The position numbers and the translations under genes are program-made. A DNA stretch of 64,000 nt, from assembly GCA_002270565.1 (NCBI GenBank), contig NQMI01000043.1, positions 28,783 through 92,782 on the forward strand, written 5' to 3'. The stretch is from Stenocarpella maydis (taxonomy: Eukaryota > Ascomycota > Sordariomycetes > Diaporthales > Diaporthaceae). Below, one piece after another: positions 9,756-20,614 of the stretch (position 1 is the stretch's first letter; each line of letters opens with the position of its first letter). A model generated the notes under the pieces. It was not told the DNA's origin. It saw nothing but the letters and a program-made list of their open reading frames with translations, and searched no databases.

Positions 9756-11500
9756 TGTGACGGAAAGGACTGGATATTACTATTGACCACAGAAGGTGAA
9801 GGTCTCTCAGAAGAATATGCGCCACTGTCCTCGGGAACTACAAAATCGGTATCTGAAAAAAAAAAAAAAAAAAAAAAGAATGAATCTGTCTTGAAAGTGC
9901 GGTGATGTACCTCATCATATCCCATGTGGACCAGGGTCAGCAGTCGCCATTTATCCCTCCATCCTCCAGCCTGTAGCAGATAAAGAGCCGTTTGGAAATG
10001 TTGCATGATAAATTGGCTTCGCCCCGTCTCCTGCTTCCTCCATGTTGGGGTTTGAGCTTGGAAACAAGATGTCCCTGGTTTAGCCATGGCAAATCATGGC
10101 CGTTGCACGTGGAAAACTTTAATTAAGGTTTTGGTATGGAACCCAGCGGGGGCCTTGGGTCTCGCGAAGCCGTGATAGGTGTGTGACGTTGCGCTCGACG
10201 ATGAACTGCCCACAGACAGATACTCGGCGGCAACACCACAGATCTTGTTCATCTACCACGCGAGGCTTCATTACTAGAATGTGTTTCCAGCGCGCGGTAC
10301 TGGATGATGTCCGGCCTGGACAAGAAGCCCGGCCAAGTTGGAGCATGTGTGCCGGCACATACACCTACATGCTCCGTGTAGGGCGAAGTACAGTAGACGG
10401 GCGTCGCCGCTGACGTAGGCGGCGCTTTTTCGTCCCGAGAGGCTTTGGCCTACGGCACGGGCTGCTCCGTACACTAGAGTGTGCCACAGCAACTCGGCAT
10501 GCTAAAAGCGCCTCCCTGCAAACCAATCTGTCAGACCACAGCTCCTGCTCCAAATTAGCATCGTGACTCCTCTCCAAGGCTCTCCATGAAATTTATATCC
10601 CTTTAAGGACGGTAATCAAATTAAGAAAGGGCTGGATAGGGGAAGGGTGGATGGTGCTGGTAGGCATTATCAAGCGGTGCTCAGTGAGCCCCACTTGGGG
10701 CCCGACTTGGTCGATACCCTTTTTGGTCCTTAAAAATGAGTGATGGGGTTTGAGACCAACTCAAATGCTAGCTATATTAAATCACGATCCCAGCGGGAGG
10801 GCGCTGTTGAATATGGATGGCCATGGGGCTAAGCCCTCTGGTGCCTGTCCCCAAACAACAAGTGTCGGACAACTGACACGCAGGGCAGAGGATATTTTCG
10901 TGTTCCCCGCCTGGCCCGCAAGATTGACTTTGTTTCCGGCACACGCCGAGGCCAGGGCGGGTGCAACCCAGCCACGCGGGTAGACATCAGACCGAAAGGG
11001 CAGTGTTGGAAATATCCCCGTGTGTGCTTGTCTTAATAAAGCTTGTATAACTATCGCCCATCAGACCGGTTGCCTGAATCACGGCCGCCCTCTTCGTGAT
11101 TTGCTGGCGATCCGGCTGCTCCGCCCAGGATGCATTCTTCCAGCGCCCGGAAATAAGCTCAAGTCCTACCGATGCTTGTTTGACCCTCGAAAGGAGCGAG
11201 GAGTCTTTGGAGAGGGGGTTGATTGGGGTTAGAGTCTGCCTCTGTGGTGTTTCCCGGCACGATTCGGGAGGTAACCATCGTGGTGTTGCGACGGAGGCAG
11301 TCTGCAACCAAGGACTTGAAGCGAACGTAACTCGGTGTAATATTTATACAACACTATGCGCCTGCGGCCTTTTCCATGTCCAAGCTTGGTCCTATGCCAT
11401 AATTAGTCACTGTCAGGAAACATCGCATGCACTGAAACGTCGAGCACCTGTAAACAGCCCACACATGTGGTTGTGACATATTACTTGTAGGAATGTTCCA
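9756..11500. other. intergenic, nested palindrome and A-runs
   Basis: No convincing gene. An A-run lies at about 9857-9879. At 10340-10375, GGAGCATGT and ACATGCTCC form a perfect 9-bp dyad around an inner TGTGCCGGCACA palindrome. The part nearest the LysM gene is its upstream region. Frames at 10.9-11.3 kb are short and unsupported. Confidence 0.45.
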
Positions 11501-11578
11501 AGGTTCGAAACATCAGTGATGTCCAAGCGGGCTGATACGCGAATACGTGGGAAGTCTTGGAAATCAAAGTTGATGAGG

Positions 11579-13060
11579 TTAGATAAAATCCAAATCATGC
11601 TGACTTGGAATTTTATCCAGTCTTTCTTCTCTGGCAACCTTGTGCATGTGCTTGAGGGCGGCTTTGTAACAAGCTGCTTCTGTTGGCGGGTCCTCGACGA
11701 CTTTAGTGAGAGTTGACTGATCCGAGACACCTATTATACCAATACCGTCAATCTTCGAGCACCACAGATGATGGCGGGTAAGAATCATCCTACGCTTGGG
11801 TAAACACTTTTTTTTTGGGTGGTGCTCATTGTAGTGTAGACATCCACCAAGTTTCGGATACTTGAGTCTGCTTTGAAATACCCTGTGAAAAAAAAAAAAA
11901 AAAAAAAAAAAAACCCTTTTGTTTTCACATTCTCGTAAACTAAACAATAAGAGACAAGTGAATACTTTGTTTGTATCATGCTGCTGGTTGTGAGGTCTTA
12001 CAGTTCACAGTTTCCCTGGCCCACTCGTCTCCACACCTTACATAGCTTTTCAATGGCAGGTATCTCGACAGGATAGACCACATTGGCGCTAAATGCTTTC
12101 ATTTTCTGTATTACGGTGTGATACAGAGAGCCCTAGAGAAAGGAAATTAATTGGACTCTTGAGTCCGATGCCCGAGGCTGTCTTACGTGTTGCTGCTTTG
12201 CATCGTGGCTGGGTATCTAGAACCGCGCTGGAAGCCTCCACGACGCGGGATCGACGAACCGCACCCTGAGACCTGCGAATGAATTGGTGAAGAAGAACTC
12301 ATAGGAGCCGCCTGGAAGCGAGCCCCTTGTCGGACTATCCAACATGGCTGCCGTAGCAAGAGCCACATCCCAAGCGAAACGAGCCATCGCCCTCTATTCA
12401 CAACTCAGCGTTGTTACTTGACACAAGCAAAAAGAATCTCGCTTGAAGTTGCAGAGCTCCTGACATGATTATTAACCACAATTATTCATCCTCCTAGAAC
12501 GGGAACCCACGGTCATATTGGCTTGGCCGATCGTGACAGCCCCGCTGGCGAGGAGCTACGTATATGATCAGCGTTGGTTGTCCAGAGTCTCATGAAGGCA
12601 GTGCACGCGCACCCTTTCCACGACAGGGGCGCTCCTGACGGGCTTATTTTGCAATAGTGCATAGCTCCCTGCACTTGCCATCGTGCCCGTATCTGGATGA
12701 GTGGCGAAGCAGTCCTGTCCAAGAGAGGTCAATTAGTAACTGCAAAACAATGCTTAGTCCAAAGCAGAAGGACAAGCCTTTATGACTATCGGAATCACAT
12801 GTAGGGACCCTCGAGGTTTATTGCACGCCAACTCTTCATCCAGCTGCCCGGAAACCCTCAGAACCTTTGCCTCGGGCGCCACAGAGATAATAGTAGCCAG
12901 GTCCAGCCAACCTTTATTATGCGCTTGGATCCTCTGCAATGTTGCCCTGACGACATCAACCACGCTCAGATCATCGGCTCTGAACGACTCTCCAATCTAC
13001 ACCGCTGTAAGTTCGGTTATTTCCCGCTGGTCAAGTATAGAACTCATTGTCACCGCTGAA
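11579..13060 (-). pseudogene. decayed amidase (amidase-signature family)
   Basis: Amidase pieces lie in the right order on the minus strand in several frames. About 12780-13000 gives an N-terminal part with WLDLATIISVAPEA and a decayed GxLHGIPxxVK block (seen as GSLHVIPIVIK). About 12500-12720 gives ASAGSYALLQNKPVRSAPVVE and SGAVTIGQANMTV. About 12200-12400 gives MARFAWDVALATAAMLDS and FFFTNSFAGLRVRFVDPA. About 12030-12130 gives MKAFSANVVYPVEIPAIEKL, and 11579-11700 gives YKAALKHMHKVAREERLDK. In-frame stops, frame changes and a missing central segment separate them. The missing segment is where the family carries its Ser-cisSer-Lys catalytic Ser residues, so no active enzyme can be made. Amidases hydrolyse amides to acid and ammonia. 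The identity rests on motif order recalled from the family. Confidence 0.62.
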
Positions 13061-13855
13061 CGAATAATAGAAGTGTGAAGCTATTCGCTCACTACTGGGG
13101 TGAGTAAATTCTCTCCTGGGTGGGCAAGGCCGGTATCAAAGCCCCATTGGCTTCTCAGGAGAAAGAGAGAACGCCTGAGCCAGCAAACCGCCTGTTAAAA
13201 ATTACAAGTACGGGGAGGTGATTGGAAGTCTTCTAATCTAGACCGGATGGACATCTGTGATGGACCACGTCTTATGGGCGATTCGTGACCAATGACTGCC
13301 GACCTCTGAATTGCACGTACACCTCGGGAGCCAGCACCCTCCACATGGGAGTCGAATGATTTCAGAATTTCGCAGACGTAATACTTTCGGGGGGCCAAGT
13401 GACCGGTTGTGAGCCTGCTCGCACCTGCTCGCACCAAGATGATAGCATTGCAGGGACGAAGTTGATCAGCGATATGAGAGGAGCCATATTGCGAGGACCC
13501 TAAGACTGCTTGAGGGGATCGGCTGAGCATTGCGATGTTGAGGCCTACGGTTGCTCCAAGCGACCCTCTGTACGCCTTTGTACTACGCAATTCCATACCC
13601 GCTCTCAAGAGAATGCTCCATCACAAACCCCGGTTCGGGGAATAACGCAGTACCGCGAAGCCGAGGCAACAGTGGCCTAGAGCCCCACAGCCTGTCTGGT
13701 AGTCGTGGTATTTCAAAATATGGGGCGGGGCGATCGAAAGGCACAAAACTGGAACTTCGAGGTGTACTCCCGCAACGGGATTAACGTAATGCTTTCCGAA
13801 ATCGGCCTCTATTGTACTATGTGCAGGTGCTTGCTTCGTGCCCGTGCGCACTTCC
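13061..13855. other. intergenic, no gene recognised
   Basis: A 137-codon minus-strand frame (13195-13608) shows no motif I know and is probably chance or older pseudogene sequence. The right part is the 3' side of the complex I gene. Confidence 0.4.
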
Positions 13856-14639
13856 TCATCGTGCGATTGCCTTGGGCTGCCAGGCATCGATCTTCGGCTT
13901 CACCCTGCAGCATAGTAAGCATCATTAGCCGGCTCATCTCTTTGATGAACCTAAACATACGTGCTGTATGGCTTGTAGGCGCCTCTCGTCGCCGTGTAGT
14001 TTGGGATGTGGTAAGGTTTCGCCCAGCTACGGGCTTGCTTGGTAATGGGGTCCTCGGTTGGGGGCTTGTCAACGGCATAAGAAATCCATGCGTGCCAGAA
14101 GGGCTCGATCTGGGCGCTATTGTCGCCGAAAATGGTCAGTCGAGTTCCTTCACCTCCAAGTTCTCCACAGAAAGGGGACGCTCCTGGACGTACGGGTCAA
14201 AGTCGTGCTTCTTGTAGTCCACCCACCGCGTCCGCACTATCGTTTGTTGTGGTCAGCAACCTTCTGAAGAGGCCATGTCGCATGGAAGTCGGGAGCCATA
14301 CGAGGCAGCTCATCTGTCCAGTTCTCGTAGTACTTGTTGCCGAACTTGTCGGTGCCAACCAGGGTGCCGGCCTTCGTGTCACCTGCTCCAGCATCAGCAA
14401 CCGTGAAACCCCTACGCATCTTGGGTTCTCATCATACCGATATACTGTTGCGCAGAGTCGGAGGTCAGTCGTCATCTGGAAGCCGGCAAGGGTTGGAACG
14501 GGACAGGGAGTACCTGAAGTTGGTGCCAGTATTCCTGCAATTGAAGGCATTAGCAGAGACCCGGGCGTGGGGGTGGCGGGCCGGCTACCTTGAGGCCAAT
14601 CCGGCGGATGTTGCCAAGCGTCCTGGTAATGGTCGACAT
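13856..14639 (-). CDS. complex I accessory subunit, NDUFA12 / B17.2 type, seven exons
   Basis: Exons in transcript order: 14589-14639, 14514-14534 (21 nt), 14438-14444 (7 nt), 14302-14382, 14194-14236, 13961-14116, 13856-13904. All six introns (54, 69, 55, 65, 77 and 56 nt) have GT-AG ends, and phases close exactly to 408 nt, 135 aa. The joined product reads MSTITRTLGNIRRIGLK, then YIGDTKAGTLVGTDKFGNKY, ELPLRTRWVDYKKHDFDP, IEPFWHAWISYAVDKPP and a C-terminal KPKIDAWQPKA. This matches the NDUFA12 family throughout (YxGDxKAGTLVGxDxxGNKYYE; RTRWVDY; HAWxSY). The subunit sits in the matrix arm of NADH:ubiquinone oxidoreductase. It diverges from PGS1 across 330 bp. Open frames in this interval are only fragments, so ORF-based annotation would miss the gene. 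Confidence 0.93.
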
Positions 14640-14969
14640 CTTGACTGCTTGTTCAATGGGGGTCAAGCTGTCGAGGGCTATGAGACGAGGTCGTGGTCGT
14701 GATGCGATTGAGCGAGTTCTCCCACGGGCGTCCTGACGCAGGCCCCAAGCCGAAGCTGAGTGGGCCAGCACGAGCCAATCACAAAGCTCCAGTGCCTACT
14801 CCACAGGGGGTACGTACCTCAACACCGCAGCCCAGAGCTCCTCTCCTCGTCAAGCTCGCGCCCGACACATTGACCGCTTCCCAAGACTTGGTGCGTCAAC
14901 CGAGGCCCTCGATCTTGTGCTCTCGAGAAGCGCAGTACCACGAAAGGTCGTCTGGCTCCCGATGCGGCA
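14640..14969. promoter_or_regulatory. shared divergent promoter of complex I subunit and PGS1
   Basis: There are 330 bp between two divergent start codons, both for mitochondrial proteins. No TATA box is evident. No specific factor site is claimed. Co-regulation is an inference from geometry and shared compartment. Confidence 0.55.
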
Positions 14970-16559
14970 ATGCTCGCCCGGAGCGCCGTGAAAAGATGCG
15001 GCATCGGTAGGGTCCAAAAGCCCTTTTCCTTCACACCCAACTTCCGAGTCTCGAGGCTGCCAGCTCGACGCCAGTATGCCACGTCCGCCGCTGCTCCTGC
15101 ATCGAGCCCTATGAGCTCTGCAGGCATGCTCGCGCCCTTCATCAGCGAGCTCGACAAGATCGCACCGTCAATTCCCATCAATGGCTCGCAGATACGGATC
15201 CTGCAGTCGCCGGCCGAGTTCTACGAGACGCTCAAGGACAAGATCTCCAAAGCGGAACGGCGCATATTTCTGTCGACGCTTTACATTGGCAAGACGGAGC
15301 GGGAGCTGATAGAGACGCTGCGGGATGCTCTGATGAGGAAGCCAGAACTCAGGCTGAGCATCCTCACGGACGCCCTGCGTGGCACAAGGGAGGCACCCCA
15401 GCCATCATGTGCGTCACTTCTGGCGCCCCTTGTCGACGAGTTTGGACCAGACAGGGTCGAGATTCGCATGTACCACACGCCGAACCTGACCGGCCTACGG
15501 AAGAAATACATACCCAAGAGAATCAATGAGGGTTGGGGACTGCAGCACATGAAATTGTACGGATTCGATGATGAGATACTACTGTCCGGGGCAAACCTCT
15601 CTACGGACTACTTCACGAATCGGCAGGACCGATATCATCTCTTCTCCTCCAAAGATGTCACTGATTTCTTCTGGGGCCTACACCGTGCTGTGTCGTCACT
15701 AAGCTTCAGGATACAGCCGTCGAGCTCTGCAGCCGGCTTCGAAAAGGTCTGGCCGGCCGAGAATGCCGCACCGTCTCCCCTTGACAGCCCCAGACAATTC
15801 GTATCTCAGTCCACTTCTCTGATCAAGGGACTCATCACACCTCAACACACCCCTTCAGTTGCGCCGAAAGGCGACTGCGACACGAGTGTCTACCCTTTGG
15901 CACAAATGACTCAGATCTTGTCGCCAGATACTTCCACCGAATTACCTGCCCTTACCCATGTCCTGAAGACCCTCGCGTCTCCTGAGTACTCTAACTCATC
16001 TTGGACCTTCACCGCCGGATACTTCAACCCAGCGCCATCACTCACCAAACTCATCCTCGCCACGGCGTCTCATCACAACGTCGTCATCACCGCGTCCCCC
16101 TTCGCCAACGGCTTCTATCAATCCAAGGGTGTTTCTGGCATGTTGCCAGACGCATACACTTTGCTCGCGAGGAATTTCCTCCACGACGTGCACCATTGCA
16201 AAAAGGACCTGGCCATAACCCTCAAGGAGTGGAGAAAGGGTACCGTCAACGAGCCCGGCGGATGGACGTACCACGCCAAAGGCATCTGGGTGACCCTGCC
16301 ATCAGACTCGAACCCCTCGCTGAGCCTGGTGGGAAGTTCTAACTACACTAAACGAAGCTACTCCCTGGATATTGAGGCCAATGCCATGATCCTTACAAAG
16401 AACGAAGACCTGAAAAAGAGGCTCGGTGATGAGCAGCGCTGGCTACAGGAGCATGCCACTCAAGTCACGAGGGATGACTTTGCCAAAACGGAGCGGAGAG
16501 TCAGCTTGAAGGTGCGACTTGCAATGTGGATCGTTTCCCTAGTTGGCGGCGCCCTCTGA
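14970..16559 (+). CDS. PGS1: phosphatidylglycerophosphate synthase (CDP-diacylglycerol--glycerol-3-phosphate 3-phosphatidyltransferase)
   Basis: Uninterrupted 529-aa frame. The Arg-rich, acid-poor N-terminus (MLARSAVKRCGIGRVQKPF) fits mitochondrial import. Two phospholipase-D-type motifs are present: HMKLYGFDDEILLSGANLS from about residue 193, and HAKGIWVT with LVGSSNYTKRS from about residue 435. This spacing and the motif IFLSTLYIGKTE are those of eukaryotic PGS1. The enzyme makes phosphatidylglycerophosphate from CDP-diacylglycerol and glycerol-3-phosphate at the inner membrane, the committed step to cardiolipin. Length is usual for fungi. Its divergent partner encodes a subunit of complex I, which depends on cardiolipin for stability. 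Confidence 0.95.
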   Translation: MLARSAVKRCGIGRVQKPFSFTPNFRVSRLPARRQYATSAAAPASSPMSSAGMLAPFISELDKIAPSIPINGSQIRILQSPAEFYETLKDKISKAERRIFLSTLYIGKTERELIETLRDALMRKPELRLSILTDALRGTREAPQPSCASLLAPLVDEFGPDRVEIRMYHTPNLTGLRKKYIPKRINEGWGLQHMKLYGFDDEILLSGANLSTDYFTNRQDRYHLFSSKDVTDFFWGLHRAVSSLSFRIQPSSSAAGFEKVWPAENAAPSPLDSPRQFVSQSTSLIKGLITPQHTPSVAPKGDCDTSVYPLAQMTQILSPDTSTELPALTHVLKTLASPEYSNSSWTFTAGYFNPAPSLTKLILATASHHNVVITASPFANGFYQSKGVSGMLPDAYTLLARNFLHDVHHCKKDLAITLKEWRKGTVNEPGGWTYHAKGIWVTLPSDSNPSLSLVGSSNYTKRSYSLDIEANAMILTKNEDLKKRLGDEQRWLQEHATQVTRDDFAKTERRVSLKVRLAMWIVSLVGGAL

Positions 16560-17987
16560 GCACGGGTGGTTGCTTAGCCGTTTAGACGTCGGTGGTTGAT
16601 CAATTAGTCCCATAGCCACTGTGATACCTCGTTATTGAGACGCATGATACCCTCCCATAAAGAGTCACATGAACAATTCGAGCCCAAGATGCCAGAGTTC
16701 GCAATGATGATGAGATACAAGGCCCCGTTATGGTCTGCTGTCCTTGAACCTAGAGATCCTTCATCAACATCATTACCCAACGCTACTTCAGCCACGACAT
16801 TGAACCGTGACTAGGTCTACTCGCGCGATGTCTATCCAGGACGTAATAGCTTTCCTGCAGCTGCCACTGTGTTATCTGTCTGAGCACGGTGTGGATATCC
16901 ATGACATTATTCTTGGAATCTTTCCCGAGAGTTTGCGTCCACGTCAGGTTACCCTGCGGCAGAACACCCCTAAAACATGGGTTAACACATTCCAAAAAAA
17001 AAAATTTACTCTGGAGACCCAGGATCTCGTCAGAAATGCTGTGGTAGGGTGGCCCCTGCAGGACGAGCTCCTGTGGACGCACTGTGTCACTGGAGACCTC
17101 GGCAGGGCCCAGTTTCCGCCTCCGATAACTCTTGGTGTATATCTGGAGGTATCCGACGCGTCACAAGCCTACCCAGGCAGTTTTATGGACTCGTTCTTGA
17201 CCGCGTGAATGCCCGAGGGCAATAAAACTAAGGAATTAGATATTCCATCCCAGCCTGGTGTCACGCCCAAAATAAGGCGGATTCGCCTCATGCCGAAAAA
17301 ATCTGGCATCTCTTTAAAACAGGACACATATTCATTGTATGAACTCTGTCTTTATAGTCCAGAAGGGATTATATCCGGGCACTCCATGCTAAGTATTTTC
17401 CTAAATGCTTGGTAGACTATAAGCCTTATTGTAGGTTTCTTCCCCATACGGCTCTGCCACCTGGTCTGCTACTATATTAGTACCAACAACCACACCTTAT
17501 CGAAGACCGGCTACCACAGGACGGACAAGATCCCCAGACTTGTCTCCTCGGTCGCCAGCGGAGTCCTGAAGAGCTTCACTTTCACTCCCAGCTCGGTCGA
17601 CTAGATATGAATCGCCGCTTGTATGAGTAGATGCGCAACGATTTGCACGCCCTCGCTGTCAGCTGCCTGTCAGCTTAGGTTGGAAACCTTTGAAAGGAGT
17701 TGGGCATTGCTGCAAGGTTGGACTTCCTCCGAGTGATTGATTCTACATCAGCACGAGGACCTCAATGGGCAACGCCCACCTCACTAGGTCATTGTACAGG
17801 TACCTAGCAATAAAACAATCGAATCGGCGTTCACCACGGGCATGCGACCAACTGTCAAACCGATGTCTGATAACTTGGCAATGCCTATCCATGGATGAAA
17901 TTTTGGCTCGTGATCAAGCCTACAATTAATTGAAGTGAATTATGTGACTTTATATGCAGATGAGATGCTAGACCTTATGCCCTCAAC
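16560..17987. other. intergenic, unsupported frames only
   Basis: Two tandem plus-strand frames (16807-17208 and 17209-17415) have no recognisable motif. The first contains an A-run translated as poly-Lys. The phrase GGCCCCTGC-GGACGAGCT occurs near 17050 and again near 37390, hinting at an old shared repeat. Nothing else seen. Confidence 0.4.
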
Positions 17988-18962
17988 CTAGTCCCCAGGC
18001 CCGGTGCCAGAATATCCTCTCAACGTTGTGCAATCCTGCATGTTATACTCAATAAAGGGGGTATCAACAAGAACTCCATAAACCTCGCCTAGTGCCTCGG
18101 TATCCTCCATCGGCTCTAGGTTCGAGAACACGGTGCCTTTCACCGGCACCGGCGCCCACTGGCCCTCACTCAGAGTCGTGTTGAACAGCCGCACCATCCT
18201 GTCGCACTGCGTGCCGTTGGCGAAGATGGGCTGGTTTGTGATGTTCTGGTAGACCTCGATCGGGAACGGGTTCACCTCTCCCTCGCAGAGCGGCGAGAAT
18301 TCCAGCATGGCGTACTTGCCGGAGCCGTCCGCTGCCTGGCCCTTGAAGTAGGTCGAGCCGCTGGGCAGGCGCCCGTAGGCGTCGCACCCGGGTTCGAACT
18401 TGGTCGGGTAGACGATGGTGCCGTAGTCCCGGGAGCCGTTGATGGCCATTTCGTTGTCGGCGCTGATCAACTGGGCTGGCGCCATTGTGAATGACGAGTA
18501 GCCGTCGCCGAGGAGATCTATGAAGGGGAATGACCAGCCGAAGCGCTGTTGGGTGGTTTTCAGCAACCGATTCGTCTTCGTCTTCTTTTCAAGACCATGT
18601 GAGCCACTAACCTGGAAGTCTGGTACGTTGATGCTGAGAGCAGCTAGTTGGATGTCATGGTCCAACGCGGCTGTTACCAGCACGGGGTACATGTCTGCCG
18701 GGAAGTTGGGCATCAAGGCCCTGTATGCGCCCTCGAGAATGGCATGTTGCGAGGGTACGATTTTCCTTGCAGTAGCAAGAGGTATCGGTACTATCGCCAT
18801 GGTCGTGTTAAGGGTCCCCGTTGGTGCGTTCGCATATTGTTGGGCGATGGGGTTTGACTGGCTGGTGGTGTTGCATGTGTCCTGGGCGGCTATGCTTAAC
18901 AAGAGTGACGAGAGCAGGAGCGTCGCCAGCGCGGTAACGTGGAAGACCTTGATACCGGGCAT
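17988..18962 (-). CDS. secreted protein of unknown function (possible acetoacetate-decarboxylase-like fold)
   Basis: Two exons, 18612-18962 and 17988-18545, 302 aa. The 66-nt intron (GTTAGT to CAACAG, branch-like TTGCTGAAA) is a multiple of three without a stop, so an uncorrected frame reads through it. Start at the ATG 18960-18962 gives a signal peptide (MPGIKVFHVTALATLLLSS), ending near SIAAQDTC. Several N-glycosylation sequons (NTT, NGS, NIT, NGT) and cysteine residues (ALIGN: EPGCDAYG, SPLCEGE, TQCDRM, MQDCTT) fit secretion. The stretch MAIVPIPLATARKIVP to FPADMYPVLVTAALDHDIQ vaguely resembles the acetoacetate decarboxylase superfamily, but no catalytic Lys can be assigned. Function unknown. 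Confidence 0.75.
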   Translation of the reverse strand: MPGIKVFHVTALATLLLSSLLLSIAAQDTCNTTSQSNPIAQQYANAPTGTLNTTMAIVPIPLATARKIVPSQHAILEGAYRALMPNFPADMYPVLVTAALDHDIQLAALSINVPDFQVSGSHGLEKKTKTNRLLKTTQQRFGWSFPFIDLLGDGYSSFTMAPAQLISADNEMAINGSRDYGTIVYPTKFEPGCDAYGRLPSGSTYFKGQAADGSGKYAMLEFSPLCEGEVNPFPIEVYQNITNQPIFANGTQCDRMVRLFNTTLSEGQWAPVPVKGTVFSNLEPMEDTEALGEVYGVLVDTPFIEYNMQDCTTLRGYSGTGPGD

Positions 18963-20614
18963 CTTGGACCAGAGAGTACGATGTGGGTGGGCCCATGTGT
19001 AGAGGCCGGGGGGCAACCAAGGGATGTGGACATGGAGTAAGTGAGATGGACGAGTCAACATGATTTTCATAGGGGCAGCTCATCATCTTATTACTGGCAA
19101 GCGGAAATGCCGGGAGCGTATGGGCTGGATGGCTCAGGGGTGCGAGCGTAGCTGAGCCGCGCTGTCATGTTGGTTATGAAACAAAAAGAAGAAAAGACGA
19201 GGAAAACAACCGCCCGCTTGGCTCCCGGATGCTGCTTACCGGATGCGCGCCCAAGCCAAGGCAAAGGTTGTCATGTGGGAGAGGAGAGCGTTGCATTCCA
19301 AACATGGCAGGCCATGCAGATCTGCTCACAAAGGAGAATCCGAAGAGACGGGAAGGGTGGTTTCCGAGAAGAAGGTTCGAGTGCTGCTCAATGGCTGGAC
19401 CGGCCATTGGCTGAAACGCCCCTGACGGGAGCCCAAACCAAGCCGCCAGGCCCGCGCTTCCGTCAGGAAAGGACAAGTGCCCAGCCGACAAAGAGAGTAA
19501 ACAGGACGGCTTCTGCCCCTTCCGAGAGCAGGATGGGCGGGCTGACTGCAGGTCCTTCGCTTGTGCTCCGTATTGCCTAGATGATGTGCATTCCAAAGGG
19601 GTTCTGTCCTCTGAAGGGGCGGTCTGCTAGGCTGGCCAGATGGCGCGGGAGTGGCCTTTACCGGCACGACACGCGTGATCACATCGCCTAGCCTGCTCCC
19701 AATAGACAGCAGGGAGGATTGGTGACTTCACAGGCAATTTTAATCTTGAGCTTAAGCCTATTACCCGGAACACCTGTACGGGTTCTTGCGACGCTCATGC
19801 TTTGCAGGGCTCGTGCTGTATGTATAAGTATATGCCGCATCGTGATGTGGCGACGATTAAATTAGTCCGCGAACACGACCATGATACGCCGTCTGATCTC
19901 GCCGTGAATCGTGGCTAGTTTCCGAGCCATCCATCAGCCGAGCGGCCGCGGACGGGGAACATTGAAACTCTGATTTGCGGACCGTGGCTCAAGGTTGGTC
20001 GGCCTTGTTTTGTGTAGCGACGGACGACTGCAGCCAGCCAGGTTCACCTTGAGCTTTTTATTGGGCAAGATCCTCGTGCGTCCTTCGCCTCGGTGCAGAG
20101 GGCAAATGATGCAGACATCCGGGAAAGGTGGAAGCATAGAGCGCTGGGCTCGGCCGAGAAGGACACGGCTCGGTCGATGACACACGCAGGTGGGACGAAA
20201 ACCCTTATCAACCCTTATCGCAGGGCATATCTTTTCGGATAGATGCAGCAGTGGGGGGGGGGGACAGAAGAAGCACCCGCGCAGTGTAGCTCTTCCGCTG
20301 GATGCTATCACAGCCCTCTGGGGTGCTGTGTAGTCCTCTGGGTGGGTATATCAGGTGGGAGGTTTCGTTGAAAATAGATAAAAAGAATGGAAAGAAAAAA
20401 AAACCCCCGGGTAACGATAATTTCGAGCTTGCATACAGTGCTGGCTGCAGATCCCCGTAGTTAGGCTTCAGGTCCTAGCCAAAGTGACGCAAGTACTAGC
20501 ACTGGGCAGGCCCGACGTTCCAAGCAGCCACTCTGGGAGAGCACCCTGTCGCCGCACGAGACCAGACAGTCGTCGTCCAGGCATCTCAACTCAGGAGCCG
20601 GACAACGAAACGCC
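18963..20614. other. intergenic
   Basis: Upstream region of the secreted-protein gene on the left and of the hydrolase gene on the right. G-run at about 20253-20262 and A-run at about 20396-20403. No gene seen. Confidence 0.45.

Noticed and set aside
13195..13608. 137-codon minus-strand ORF as upstream part of the amidase
   Set aside because: Does not resemble an amidase N-terminus and amidase sequence already begins downstream near 13060.
16807..17415. Two adjacent plus-strand ORFs as a gene
   Set aside because: No motif, A-run in the first, no splice solution joining them.
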